The position numbers and the translations under genes were made by a program. Shown here one piece after another: positions 34,275 to 45,854 of a DNA stretch of 64,000 nucleotides. The stretch is from Candidatus Magnetominusculus xianensis (GTDB lineage Bacteria; Nitrospirota; Thermodesulfovibrionia; Thermodesulfovibrionales; Magnetobacteriaceae): assembly GCA_001541255.1 (NCBI GenBank), contig LNQR01000058.1:1-64000 (forward strand), in the 5' to 3' direction. Numbering within the stretch: the stretch's first letter is position 1; each line of letters begins with the position of its first letter. A model generated the notes under the pieces. The model was not told the DNA's origin. It saw only the letters and a program-made list of their open reading frames with translations, and did not search any database.

Positions 34275-36107
34275 CTATTTCAGATGTTTCTCATAGTTAA
34301 TGTAACGTTCATACTTTCTGACCACTCTGAGGACATTGTCGAAGAACTTCTCTGCAAGATCAGTTAAGACAAATATCTCAGCCACCTCCTTTGAGCTAAC
34401 ACCGGCATTGGCTGCCAGAAAATCGTTGCGGTAGTCTATCATCATGCCGCTGCGGTCATATGCCATTTTCATAATGACAGCAAAGTTTTCGGCTGAGGGT
34501 TCTTTTAGTGTATCTTCCAGTGTCATTAGTGTTATGTCTATGGATTCAATAAAGTTCCTGCTATGGCTGGTAATGTTGTCATTCCCGCTGTAAGCAATCA
34601 CGTTGAGGATAAATTCTGCGGCATCTCTGCTCAAGCCATAGATAAGCTCAGTTAAGTTAATACATATCTTGGCCAGCTCCCGCTCCCTAAAATCTGTGGA
34701 TTCAGAGTAGAGAATCTCTAGTGCGTCTGTGAGCATAACTGCCCTTGATTCCATCTCGTCTTCGTAGGACTGCACCTCGGCAGCCACCTTATGGTCGCAG
34801 GATTTTCTGGCAATATCCATATGCGGGACAATCATGGCAACAATATGTGCCAGCTCCTGGAAGATAATCTTAAATGGCTGTCCTGATTGTTTAGCGGCGG
34901 CATAGAGGGCGGTCTCGTTCATCAGGTGCTCATCGCCGATAGTTGTATGTGCGGAGGCACGGCGTGTGATGACCTTCATTGTATTAAACTGGGGGGTCAT
35001 GATGTAGCGTGGCTTGTATCTGCCGACAATACTGTCTGCCTCGCGGTAGCCGTGTTCTATGCTCTGCTCAAGGTTGCTTGCTGACCATTCGTAAAGTATA
35101 TCTCCCATAACTGGCACCTCGATAACACGGGTTCTCATACGGCGTTTTTCCAGCCGGAATCTCAACATGGAGATAGCGTCTTCTGACATGCTGGCGGCAA
35201 AGAGCATAATCAGGTTATTCAGCGAGTCCAGCAGAGACTTTGGGGCCTTGATCTGACTAAGATTGAGCAGGCGTACCACCCAAATCTCATCCAAATCGGG
35301 GTGGTTTCTGATTATATCCTTAAAGTTAATAGTATCGACCATAGCGCCTTCACAGTACATCTTGCCGTCCAGTTCAATAGGTTCGATGATATAGGGCAGT
35401 GCCGAACCGGCGCGCAGACTTTTCATTGACATGGGTTTATATTTTGGATGGGCAGTTGAGTTGACAAATAACTCCACGCAGCAGTCTGTCAGATTATAGG
35501 CGTTGTGGTATATGACTGGTCTGCCGGGCTTAAATGCCTCATCAATGCTATAAATTAGGGCATTTTCCTTGTACTTGCAGTCGTCATAATACATGCGGGC
35601 AAGCCCCGTTATCCCGCTTCTGAAGAGCGCTGAAATCATGAGCCGACTGATGGGATTAACAGCAAGTATGTCATTTAATATCATGGGGTTTATCTCACAT
35701 TTGGTCCATTTGGACTGGTCATTCATCAGTTCAATCATGTGATGGAGGGCCTTTGGCCAGTATTGAGGGACGTTTAAATGTTCAAGGGATTTCGGATCCT
35801 TGAGATACTCGAAAGCATTCTCAATCATTCCCATAAAGTCAGGGACAAACTGAGCCGGTATCGGGAATGAGGCATTGAGATTGTCAGGTCTCATATTGTT
35901 TTGGCAGAATCTCAGTGCGTTTTCATATTCTTTGCCTTCGGGAGCGACGTTATAAGCCATCCCAAGCCATGCGCCTGCGCAAGCTGTGGTCCACACATCG
36001 AATCGAATGTCCTGACACTCTGACATTCGCTTCAATACACCAAGAGCCAGCCCTACGGCAGGGCCGCCACCGCCTAAGGCGATAAGTCTTTTCACTTCGT
36101 TTTTCAT
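34275..36107 (-). CDS. Patatin-like protein with Cys/Glu replacing the Ser/Asp dyad
   Basis: This 610-residue protein has an N-terminal patatin-like fold. The glycine-rich oxyanion loop is present (LIALGGGGPAVGLALG). At the nucleophile elbow, where patatins have GxSxG, the sequence is TACAGAW with Cys43. At the second dyad position, after the expected LRAGSALPYIIEP, the usual Asp-Gly is Glu253-Gly (YCEGAMVD). The codons are TGC and GAA. The C-terminal 270 residues are helical and unassigned. It might be an active Cys hydrolase, an acyltransferase or an inactive scaffold. The gene stands alone, divergent from the Crp/Fnr gene. Confidence 0.75.
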   Translation of the reverse strand: MKNEVKRLIALGGGGPAVGLALGVLKRMSECQDIRFDVWTTACAGAWLGMAYNVAPEGKEYENALRFCQNNMRPDNLNASFPIPAQFVPDFMGMIENAFEYLKDPKSLEHLNVPQYWPKALHHMIELMNDQSKWTKCEINPMILNDILAVNPISRLMISALFRSGITGLARMYYDDCKYKENALIYSIDEAFKPGRPVIYHNAYNLTDCCVELFVNSTAHPKYKPMSMKSLRAGSALPYIIEPIELDGKMYCEGAMVDTINFKDIIRNHPDLDEIWVVRLLNLSQIKAPKSLLDSLNNLIMLFAASMSEDAISMLRFRLEKRRMRTRVIEVPVMGDILYEWSASNLEQSIEHGYREADSIVGRYKPRYIMTPQFNTMKVITRRASAHTTIGDEHLMNETALYAAAKQSGQPFKIIFQELAHIVAMIVPHMDIARKSCDHKVAAEVQSYEDEMESRAVMLTDALEILYSESTDFRERELAKICINLTELIYGLSRDAAEFILNVIAYSGNDNITSHSRNFIESIDITLMTLEDTLKEPSAENFAVIMKMAYDRSGMMIDYRNDFLAANAGVSSKEVAEIFVLTDLAEKFFDNVLRVVRKYERYINYEKHLK

Positions 36108-36306
36108 AAAACCATCCTTAATGATTTACTTGATAACCCAGTATAATTGGTTATTTTCTCAATTGTCAAATAATTCTAAGCTGACCCCCCCCATGGCTAA
36201 AACGCTTAAACGCTTGACTATTCACCAGCATAATGTTAATATAACTCTATGGAAGGATGTACACAGGTGCTGTAATCGCCATATACGAGATATTGTGACT
36301 TTTTAA

Positions 36307-37020
36307 ATGGGTACTGGTGTGGGAACGACAACTGAAACTATAAAAGTGACTCGAAATAAGCTCAAGGTGCTGCCCTGTCTCTCACGACTTGGCACTGAGG
36401 AGCTTAAGTTAATCGAGAGGAAGTCATATGTAAAAAAAATCGCTAAAAACGATGTGCTTTTTTCCTCGTCCGATGAGCTTAAATTTTTATACATTATAGT
36501 GTCCGGGGCAGTTAAGTTGTTTAAGGCATCTGAGGAAGGCAGGGAGATTGTTATAAAAACGATGACTGCCGGAGAGCATTTCTGTTGTGCCCCGCTCTAT
36601 ACAGACAGAAAGCAAGTTGTAAATGCAATTGCTATTGAGGAGACTTCTGTAATATGTATACCTGCTGAGACATTTCTTGAGATGGTGTGTAACGGCTTAA
36701 GCGGACAGGGCATTAAAATACTACAAACTCTTTGTGCAAGGGTGCAACATCTGTCAAAGATAGTTGAAGACCTGACATTCAAAGACGTAGAGAATAGGGT
36801 GCTTTCATGTATAATAGAGATGGCTTCTGAGAAATCACCTTCAGACAACATTGTCTCTTTAAATGTTACACATCAGGAAATCGCCTCAATGACGGGAAGC
36901 GTCAGAGAAGTAGTATCCCGCACGATGTCAAAGTTAAAAAAAGCTGGGATTATCCTAGAACGTGGTGTAAAGGAGTTTAAAGTAGATAAACAGCTTGCTG
37001 CAACATTTCTAAAGAAATAA
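36307..37020 (+). CDS. Crp/Fnr-family transcription regulator
   Basis: This 237-residue protein has an N-terminal cyclic-nucleotide-binding fold (about residues 20-130) and a C-terminal winged helix with the helix-turn-helix segment THQEIASMTGSVREVVSRTMSKLKK. The N-terminal Cys ladder of oxygen-sensing Fnr is absent, and residues for cAMP binding (RSA-type pocket) are not evident, so the ligand is unknown. Cys in PCLSRLG and CCAPLY could be redox-related. No clear ribosome site precedes the ATG. The 200-bp gap to the divergent patatin-like gene could hold its operator; none was recognised. Confidence 0.85.
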   Translation: MGTGVGTTTETIKVTRNKLKVLPCLSRLGTEELKLIERKSYVKKIAKNDVLFSSSDELKFLYIIVSGAVKLFKASEEGREIVIKTMTAGEHFCCAPLYTDRKQVVNAIAIEETSVICIPAETFLEMVCNGLSGQGIKILQTLCARVQHLSKIVEDLTFKDVENRVLSCIIEMASEKSPSDNIVSLNVTHQEIASMTGSVREVVSRTMSKLKKAGIILERGVKEFKVDKQLAATFLKK

Positions 37021-37082
37021 TATCGACAGCGGCAAGGATATTTTAAACGCCTGTTCAAATATCTTCTACTGGAGGGAAATCA

Positions 37083-37817
37083 ATGCCACTATCTACAAAC
37101 GAACTTGAGCGTTATAAAAGACAGATTATGATGGAAGGCTGGGGACTGGAGACACAGGACAAACTAAAGAATTCAACCGTTTTTATAGCCGGTGCAGGGG
37201 GGCTTGGCTCACCTGTATCTATCTACCTGGCTGCCGCTGGCATAGGGCATATAATTATCTGTGACTTTGACTCACCAGACTACTCAAACCTTAACAGACA
37301 AATCCTTCACAACCCCTCACGCATTGGCGTAAATAAGGCGTTGTCGGCGAAAATCACATTAGGTACCGTAAACTCAGATATAAAAATAACCGCACACACA
37401 GATAAAATCACGGCTGATAACGTAGACCAACTTGTTGCAAACTCGGACATAATCCTTGACTGTATGGACAACTTCCCAACGCGCTATATACTGAATGACT
37501 CAGCAATCAGAAAAGGCATTCCACTGGTGTATGGAAGCATCTGGGGCATGGACGGCAGGATGTCCTTTATTAAAGTGCCGGAGACGCCATGTCTGAGGTG
37601 TTTATTTCAGGAGGCGCCGCCTTCAGAGGTATTTCCCGTACTTGGCACGACCCCGGGGGTTATTGGTACGCTTCAGGCGCTTGAGACCCTGAAGTATCTC
37701 TCCGGAGTGGGCACAAACCTAAAGGGCAAGCTGCTTGTCTGGGAAGGGGCGTCTGTGGATTTTCGTAAATTCAAAATTTACAAGGACCCAAACTGTCCAT
37801 CCTGCAACGGTAAATAA
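37083..37817 (+). CDS. MoeB/ThiF/HesA-family adenylyltransferase
   Basis: This 244-residue E1-like enzyme has the nucleotide motif IAGAGGLGSPVSIYLAAAGIG near residue 34 and the DFDSPDYSNLNRQ segment. A zinc site is formed by CLRC and the C-terminal CPSC. These enzymes adenylate the C-terminal Gly-Gly of sulfur-carrier proteins (MoaD, ThiS) in molybdopterin or thiamine synthesis. The possible catalytic Cys loop (LGTTPGV) has Thr, as in MoeB. The carrier protein is not nearby, so the pathway is open. GGAGGG precedes the ATG. The stop abuts the next gene's GTG start. Confidence 0.88.
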   Translation: MPLSTNELERYKRQIMMEGWGLETQDKLKNSTVFIAGAGGLGSPVSIYLAAAGIGHIIICDFDSPDYSNLNRQILHNPSRIGVNKALSAKITLGTVNSDIKITAHTDKITADNVDQLVANSDIILDCMDNFPTRYILNDSAIRKGIPLVYGSIWGMDGRMSFIKVPETPCLRCLFQEAPPSEVFPVLGTTPGVIGTLQALETLKYLSGVGTNLKGKLLVWEGASVDFRKFKIYKDPNCPSCNGK

Positions 37818-38735
37818 GTGGCAGATACAGAAGCGCCGTCAATAAGCGTAATAATACCAACTTTAAATGCGTCAGGACTGCTTGATACCATAGTGAAAGC
37901 AATCAGGGGGCAGCTTATGGCCGTTTGCGAGATAATCGTAATCGATTCTGCCTCTGAGGACAACTCTGCCGCCAAGGCAGCAGAACTGGGCTGTAAGGTA
38001 ATAAAAATCGACAGGAAGGTGTTTAACCACGGCTCGACACGCAACGTCGCCGCTGCCGAAGCATCAGGCGATGTTATAATATTTATGACACAGGACGCCG
38101 TACCTGCCGATAACAGGCTGACACAGGAGCTTATTGCCCCCCTGAGAGACCCACAGACGGCAGCATCATACGCAAGGCAAATCCCTGCCGCTGATGCTTC
38201 TCCTGTTGAGAAATTCTCGCGACAGTTCAACTATCCGGCGGTGCCAGCTCTAAAAAGCCTGGAACTATTAAGGAAACTTGGGATAAAGACTTTTTTTTTC
38301 TCCAACGTATGTTCTGCCATAAAGCGGGAGGTCTTTGTGGAATCAGGTGGGTTTAACTCCGTCATTATGAACGAAGACATGATGTTCTCCTCAAGGCTTA
38401 TTTTATCTGGCTATAAAACTGCATACTGTCCCGGGGCAGTGGTGATTCATTCACACAATTATTCGTTTATGAAACAGTTTAAGAGAAACTTCGACATAGG
38501 TGTCTCACTAAATGAAGGCAGGCTGTTGAAATATGCCAGTCCCGCAGGGGAGGGGTTAAGATATTTAAGACAAGGCGCTGCCATGCTACTCAAAGAAGGA
38601 AACTTGTACTGGCTGATTTACTTCATTGTCGATGCCTGCTTCAGATATGCCGGGTATGCAATGGGGATTAGATATAACACGCTGCCAAAACAATTTAGAC
38701 GCTGGATGAGCGCCCACCCTTTTTACTTCAGCTAA
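37818..38735 (+). CDS. Family 2 glycosyltransferase (rhamnosyltransferase-like)
   Basis: This 305-residue GT-A enzyme begins with the nucleotide-sugar fold SVIIPTLNASGLLD, with IVIDSASEDNS near residue 40, and the metal-binding region FMTQDAVP in place of a plain DxD. It resembles rhamnosyltransferases that build O-antigen or exopolysaccharide. It has no signal peptide; one amphipathic stretch near the C-terminus may sit at the membrane. The GTG start abuts the stop of the ThiF-like gene, so the two are co-transcribed despite unrelated functions. Confidence 0.85.
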   Translation: MADTEAPSISVIIPTLNASGLLDTIVKAIRGQLMAVCEIIVIDSASEDNSAAKAAELGCKVIKIDRKVFNHGSTRNVAAAEASGDVIIFMTQDAVPADNRLTQELIAPLRDPQTAASYARQIPAADASPVEKFSRQFNYPAVPALKSLELLRKLGIKTFFFSNVCSAIKREVFVESGGFNSVIMNEDMMFSSRLILSGYKTAYCPGAVVIHSHNYSFMKQFKRNFDIGVSLNEGRLLKYASPAGEGLRYLRQGAAMLLKEGNLYWLIYFIVDACFRYAGYAMGIRYNTLPKQFRRWMSAHPFYFS

Positions 38736-38789
38736 ATATTTGTTATACCAAATCTTGCAAAATACCTCATCAAGTGATATATTATAGAC

Positions 38790-38996
38790 ATGATTAAGCA
38801 ACTGAAAGACATAGAGGTACTTTATCGCATTGCGTTTCAAAAATATGGTGCAGCTGCCTTATGGAGCAGCCGTCCCGTGCCAAATCCAACCCGCGAAGAT
38901 GCTTTAGCCATCACACGGAGCCTTAGAACAGAAGGTGATCTTGAGGCAAGACGGTTGGCAGAGCAGATTGAGAAAGCTTGCCGTGCCGCTATCTAA
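38790..38996 (+). CDS. Small protein upstream of AbiEii, candidate antitoxin
   Basis: This 68-residue, charged, helical protein (YRIAFQKYG, LEARRLAEQIEKACRAAI) of unknown family starts at ATG 38790. It overlaps the following AbiEii-type gene, which begins within its last 20 codons. The tight overlap and small size fit an antitoxin, but it is not the usual AbiEi with its winged-helix domain. No annotation beyond this context is possible. Confidence 0.6.
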   Translation: MIKQLKDIEVLYRIAFQKYGAAALWSSRPVPNPTREDALAITRSLRTEGDLEARRLAEQIEKACRAAI

Positions 38997-39816
38997 AATA
39001 CAGACCGAGATTTTGTGTCTACTGGCATCTCACCGTGACCCGGAAAGTTATGTTGCTGGCAGCACACCGCTAAACAAGTATGCGCCTCGCTATTCCGAAG
39101 ACATCGATATTTTCCATGACCGTGAAGAAAGAGTGGCTCAGGCGGCAGGTGAGGATAGCTCTGTCTTGCAGGTCAATGGTTACTCCCTCCAATGGTTAAG
39201 GCGCGAACCGACCATTTACACCGTGCTGGCCTCTAATGAAACTGGGACAACAAAACTAGAATGGGTTGTTGACAGCGACTTCCGGTTTTTTCCGACTGTG
39301 CAGGATGAGGCTTTTGGCTATGTTCTCCACCCTGTCGATCTTGCTATGAATAAGGTTCTGGCCGCTGCTGGACGACGAGAGCCGCGTGACGTGGTGGATT
39401 TAATAACTATTCATGATCGGATTTTACCGATAGGGTCCGTTGTCCTGGCCGCTGTTGAGAAGTCCCCTGGGTTTACGCCCGAAGGACTTATAAACGAAAT
39501 CCACCGTCTTGCTATTTATACAGAGGCCGATTTTCGGCGAGTTGCCAGTGAGCCGCCAGTTAATGTCGCAGCGACTATGACGCGATTACGACAAGTCCTG
39601 AATGAAGCCGACGCCTTTGTCGCCAAAATACCTACCGATAAAATAGGGCTGTTATTCTTGAAAGATGGAAAAGTGGTTCAGCCTGACCCCGACCACTTGG
39701 GTGACTATCAAACCCATACGGGGCAGCGGCGCGGTCAATGGCCTTCAAGCCCTGAAATTGCAACTGCTATGTTAGAAAAGTACTGGTGTTTAATGTCACG
39801 AGTAATGCCTCAATAG
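38935..39816 (+). CDS. AbiEii/AbiGii-family nucleotidyltransferase (toxin-like)
   Basis: This protein of about 290 residues has the AbiEii signature: GSTPLNKYAPRYSEDIDIF with the metal-binding acidic pair, a strand VVDSDFRFFP, and the conserved LAMNKVLAAAGRREPRDVVDL. AbiEii toxins are nucleotidyltransferases of abortive-infection type IV toxin-antitoxin pairs. The start is uncertain: GTG at 38935, TTG at 38968 or GTG at 38983 are possible, and the last best fits homolog N-termini (PLSKIQTE). Its 3' end overlaps the opposite-strand gene by 21 bp. The phenotype is unproven; the family also includes non-phage-defence proteins. Confidence 0.8.
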   Translation: MILRQDGWQSRLRKLAVPLSKIQTEILCLLASHRDPESYVAGSTPLNKYAPRYSEDIDIFHDREERVAQAAGEDSSVLQVNGYSLQWLRREPTIYTVLASNETGTTKLEWVVDSDFRFFPTVQDEAFGYVLHPVDLAMNKVLAAAGRREPRDVVDLITIHDRILPIGSVVLAAVEKSPGFTPEGLINEIHRLAIYTEADFRRVASEPPVNVAATMTRLRQVLNEADAFVAKIPTDKIGLLFLKDGKVVQPDPDHLGDYQTHTGQRRGQWPSSPEIATAMLEKYWCLMSRVMPQ

Positions 39817-40794
39817 CGAATTCACGGCTTCCACTATTTTCCCAGTGTCAAAAATATTTACTTTTAATACTTCCGGCGGGTGCTGTATGTAATATATAAG
39901 CTCCTCAGCATTAAATGTCCTGTAGCCAAGATACTTGGCCCAGTTATTTGAGTTGAAATACTTACAACGTGGGATTTGATGTTCATATGTGGCAATCAAA
40001 ATCGCCGGTGTGCCCGATGCTATCAGCTCATAGGAGGTCAGCCCTCCGGCACCTATGGCCACATCACAATTCATGTACTCTCCAAGCATGTCTTTTACAT
40101 TTTGTTTCACCACGGGCCTGATTTCTGATTTCGACAGGGCAGTCTCCAGCTCTTTTTTAAACATAAACCCAGCCCCGGTTATTACGGTAATGTTCATATC
40201 TAATTTGTATTCTAATATGGCGTTGACGACCTTCCCTGTAAAGTTTAATTCGTCAGCCCCGCCCATTGCAATCAGGAGGTTTTGCGGCCTTGGGGCATAG
40301 GTGCGGGCAGCAATACGCCCCCTGTTGAAATTAGGCGGCAGTATGATATATTGCGGTCCTATGAGAAACCTCGTCTTCGGATATCGCTTCTTATCGAAAT
40401 AGATTGTGCCTTCGATATCCCAGTTAATCACTATGTCTATGTCATCAGGAATGATGCCGTCAAAGTTTACAGAGACCTTTTTTACCCCCGGGGGTAAGCA
40501 ATAGTCGGTGAGTTTCCTCTGCGTAATTTCAAGAAACAGGACATCTATACCTTCTTGAACTATGAGATTCTCAATCGCCTGTTGTTCTTCCTGTAATGGG
40601 CACTCAGGTGGGACAACGGTTACGTTGCCCCTGCATTCCATGATTGTCCTGCCTGCCTCATAACCGCGAATAAGAAAAAACGCCTCCCAGCCGTCCTGTT
40701 CAAAATAATAAGACAGATTTACCAGTGACATCAAATCGCCGGTGCCAATCGGTGGATTAGCGTCGCCTCTGAAGAGAATTTTTTTCATATGCAA
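39796..40794 (-). CDS. PseG-like nucleotide-sugar hydrolase / GT28-fold protein
   Basis: This 332-residue protein has the PseG/SpsG-type fold: N-terminal ILFRGDANPPIGTGDLMSL, an inter-domain segment LLIAMGGADELNFTGK, and the C-terminal nucleotide-binding GAGGLTSYELIASGTPAI. PseG cleaves UDP from a nucleotide sugar in pseudaminic-acid synthesis, and related proteins act in other surface-sugar pathways. The usual PseG His in the GxGHxxR motif is replaced here: IGTGDLM has Asp where His would be, so hydrolase activity is doubtful. It is the last gene of the serA-purA-comF run. Confidence 0.65.
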   Translation of the reverse strand: MHMKKILFRGDANPPIGTGDLMSLVNLSYYFEQDGWEAFFLIRGYEAGRTIMECRGNVTVVPPECPLQEEQQAIENLIVQEGIDVLFLEITQRKLTDYCLPPGVKKVSVNFDGIIPDDIDIVINWDIEGTIYFDKKRYPKTRFLIGPQYIILPPNFNRGRIAARTYAPRPQNLLIAMGGADELNFTGKVVNAILEYKLDMNITVITGAGFMFKKELETALSKSEIRPVVKQNVKDMLGEYMNCDVAIGAGGLTSYELIASGTPAILIATYEHQIPRCKYFNSNNWAKYLGYRTFNAEELIYYIQHPPEVLKVNIFDTGKIVEAVNSLLRHYS

Positions 40795-40812
40795 ATACGG
40801 TTTTTCAGGTTA

Positions 40813-41523
40813 TCACTCCAGTACCGTGCGTGCTGCAACAATGCCGAATACACTATGGGCGCCCGCCTTTATAAGTGCCCTGGCACATTCGTTTAGCGTT
40901 GCCCCTGTAGTCATAACGTCATCCACTACGGCTATCCTCTTGCCTTTTACGCTTACAGTTGAGGCGAAGGCATTTTTCAGGGAGTTTATCCTCTGCGTCC
41001 CTTTGAGTGTGGTTTGATGAGGCGTTTCTTTTACTTTTAGGAGTGTATCATATGAAAGCGGGATTTTCGTGAAGTCCGACAGGGTCTTTGCAATTAAAAG
41101 GCTTTGGTTAAAACCCCTCTCGGTTAGTCTTTTCTTTGTCAGCGGAACTGGCACAATTAAATCAGCCTCCGGTATTTCTACCTCTTTAAATAATTCTGCA
41201 ATCGGACGAGCAAGCCTGCGCACGCCTGAGAATTTAAACAGATGTATCGCCTCTTTCATAACATCTGAAAATTTGGTGTATGCCCTGATTGTTGAGTAAA
41301 AGGGTTTTTCTGCATAACAGTTGCCACATTTGGAAATTCCTTCAACTTCAAGAGGTTTGGCGCAAATCTGGCATACATTTGCTGGCAGACGGCTCATATT
41401 CGCCCAGCACGCCCCACAGATAGGCGAGGTGTCCAGCCGGTCAGAGGGTTTGGCACATATTGGACACCATGCAGGGAAAAATATGCCAAGCGCCCCCTCT
41501 AAAACCCGCCCCAATGATGACAT
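40813..41523 (-). CDS. ComF-family phosphoribosyltransferase with zinc ribbon
   Basis: This 236-residue protein has an N-terminal double zinc ribbon with cysteines in CPICAKP, CGACW, CQICAKP and CGNCY. A C-terminal phosphoribosyltransferase-type domain has the PRPP motif VAVVDDVMTTGATLNEC. ComF is required for DNA uptake in naturally competent bacteria and is common elsewhere with unclear function. It starts 2 bp after purA and likely shares its transcript. Confidence 0.9.
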   Translation of the reverse strand: MSSLGRVLEGALGIFFPAWCPICAKPSDRLDTSPICGACWANMSRLPANVCQICAKPLEVEGISKCGNCYAEKPFYSTIRAYTKFSDVMKEAIHLFKFSGVRRLARPIAELFKEVEIPEADLIVPVPLTKKRLTERGFNQSLLIAKTLSDFTKIPLSYDTLLKVKETPHQTTLKGTQRINSLKNAFASTVSVKGKRIAVVDDVMTTGATLNECARALIKAGAHSVFGIVAARTVLE

Positions 41524-41524
41524 A

Positions 41525-44403
<2,879 letters not shown>

Positions 44404-44429
44404 CAGGCAATCCCCCCGTATTAGTTTTT

Positions 44430-45566
44430 TTATAACAGGATTTCTTCACAGACTGCAACCCCCTTGCCAAGCGTTACAGGGGCGCCCAGTGTCTTTAGGG
44501 TCATCTCAATAGCCGAGATAGCCGTTATGATGTCAAATCTGTCTGAGTAGCCCAAGTGAGCGATGCGGAAGATTTTCCCCTTTGCCTGGTCCTGCCCTCC
44601 GGCTGCGGTAACGCCGTATCTTTCTCTAAGTACCTTGTATATCTTCTGACCGTCTACGCCCTCTGGTGCCTCGATAGCGGTTACTGCGTTGCTTGGCATC
44701 TCTTTGGCATATAACCCCATGCCTAGTGCCTTGACCGCCTCGCGCGTGGCATGGGCAAGCAGGGCGTGGCGCTTGAATACGTTATCAAGTCCTTCCTTTT
44801 CAATTATCTTTATCGCCTCGTTCAGACCGATTATCAGCGTAACGGCAGAGGTGAAATTGGTCTGGTTGTCCTGTTGTTTCTTCCTTTCTACTTTGAGATT
44901 AAAATAAAACTTCTCGATTTTGGATTGCTCGGCCATTTTCCATGCCTTTTCAGACACACTGATAAAGGCCAGCCCGGGCGGGAGCATCAACCCCTTCTGT
45001 GAGCCGCCGACCATAATATCAATACCCCATGCGTCTGTCCTGAGATCATGGGCAACCAGAGAGCTTATCGCATCGACAACCAGCAGGGCCTCTTCGTGTT
45101 TTTTGACAATACCGGCAATGGCCTCGATGTCGTGGTTGACACCGGTTGAGGTCTCTGTAGCCTGAACAAATACTCCTTTTACGCCTGATTCCTTTTTAAG
45201 AACCTCCTCAAGCCGTGCAGGGTTGAGTGTATAGCCCCAGTCAACATTTATCTCAATAATCTCAAGCCCAAAGGCCTTACAGATTTTAATCCAGCGTTCG
45301 CCGAACTTTCCGCCGTTGACTACGACGACCTTATCGCCGCGATTAAAGAAATTAGTAACTGCGGCAACCATCCCGCCCGTACCGGTGGAACACAGAATGA
45401 GGACATCGTTGCTGGTTTGATAGAGGTGTTTAAGACCTGTCCTTGCGGCATCAAATATTGGAATAAAATCTGGGGCGCGATGATGAATCATCGGCATAGA
45501 CATAGCGGCAAGGGCCTCGGGCGGCACCGGTGTTGGCCCCGGCGCGAGTAAATACTTTTTTAACAT
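44430..45566 (-). CDS. Class V aminotransferase (serine/alanine-glyoxylate type)
   Basis: This 378-residue PLP enzyme has N-terminal LAPGPTPVPPEAL, a glycine-rich STGTGGMVAAV segment near residue 59, PLP-binding Asp in VDAISSLV, and the Schiff-base Lys in VGGSQKGLMLPPG near residue 193. The family includes serine-glyoxylate and alanine-glyoxylate aminotransferases. Co-transcription with serA suggests it could supply or use serine, possibly replacing SerC in serine synthesis; this is inference. GGAGGT precedes the ATG. Confidence 0.88.
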   Translation of the reverse strand: MLKKYLLAPGPTPVPPEALAAMSMPMIHHRAPDFIPIFDAARTGLKHLYQTSNDVLILCSTGTGGMVAAVTNFFNRGDKVVVVNGGKFGERWIKICKAFGLEIIEINVDWGYTLNPARLEEVLKKESGVKGVFVQATETSTGVNHDIEAIAGIVKKHEEALLVVDAISSLVAHDLRTDAWGIDIMVGGSQKGLMLPPGLAFISVSEKAWKMAEQSKIEKFYFNLKVERKKQQDNQTNFTSAVTLIIGLNEAIKIIEKEGLDNVFKRHALLAHATREAVKALGMGLYAKEMPSNAVTAIEAPEGVDGQKIYKVLRERYGVTAAGGQDQAKGKIFRIAHLGYSDRFDIITAISAIEMTLKTLGAPVTLGKGVAVCEEILL

Positions 45567-45854
45567 TACAGACCTCCGAAAATTTTTACCGGACAGCTAT
45601 CCATCACATAAGCCAGCCTTGTGCGGCGTCGGTCAGATAACCTTTTCCCGGTTATTTTGAAAGACAATTCGTTATTTGCAAATAATTTTTAATTTCATGT
45701 TTACAACACGTCAACCTGACTATTATAATAAAAACGATGAAAAATAATACAGCCGTTTGTAATAAAATAATTAGCTCAGGCTCCGGCCTGGGAGTTGGGG
45801 GCGGCGCGTTTCGCGCGGCATCAGGTCATTCATAGATAGGGGGTGAAAGAGTAG
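45567..45854. other. Divergent intergenic region
   Basis: This 288-bp gap holds a good plus-strand promoter (listed separately), a short GC-rich palindrome GCGCG-TTT-CGCGC at 45804-45816 in the leader of the PIN/TRAM gene, and no convincing gene. Confidence 0.5.
45701..45729 (+). promoter_or_regulatory. Sigma-70-type promoter for the PIN/TRAM gene
   Basis: TTACAA (45701-45706) and a perfect TATAAT (45724-45729) are separated by 17 bases, facing the gene at 45855 with a leader of about 120 bases. Confidence 0.65.
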
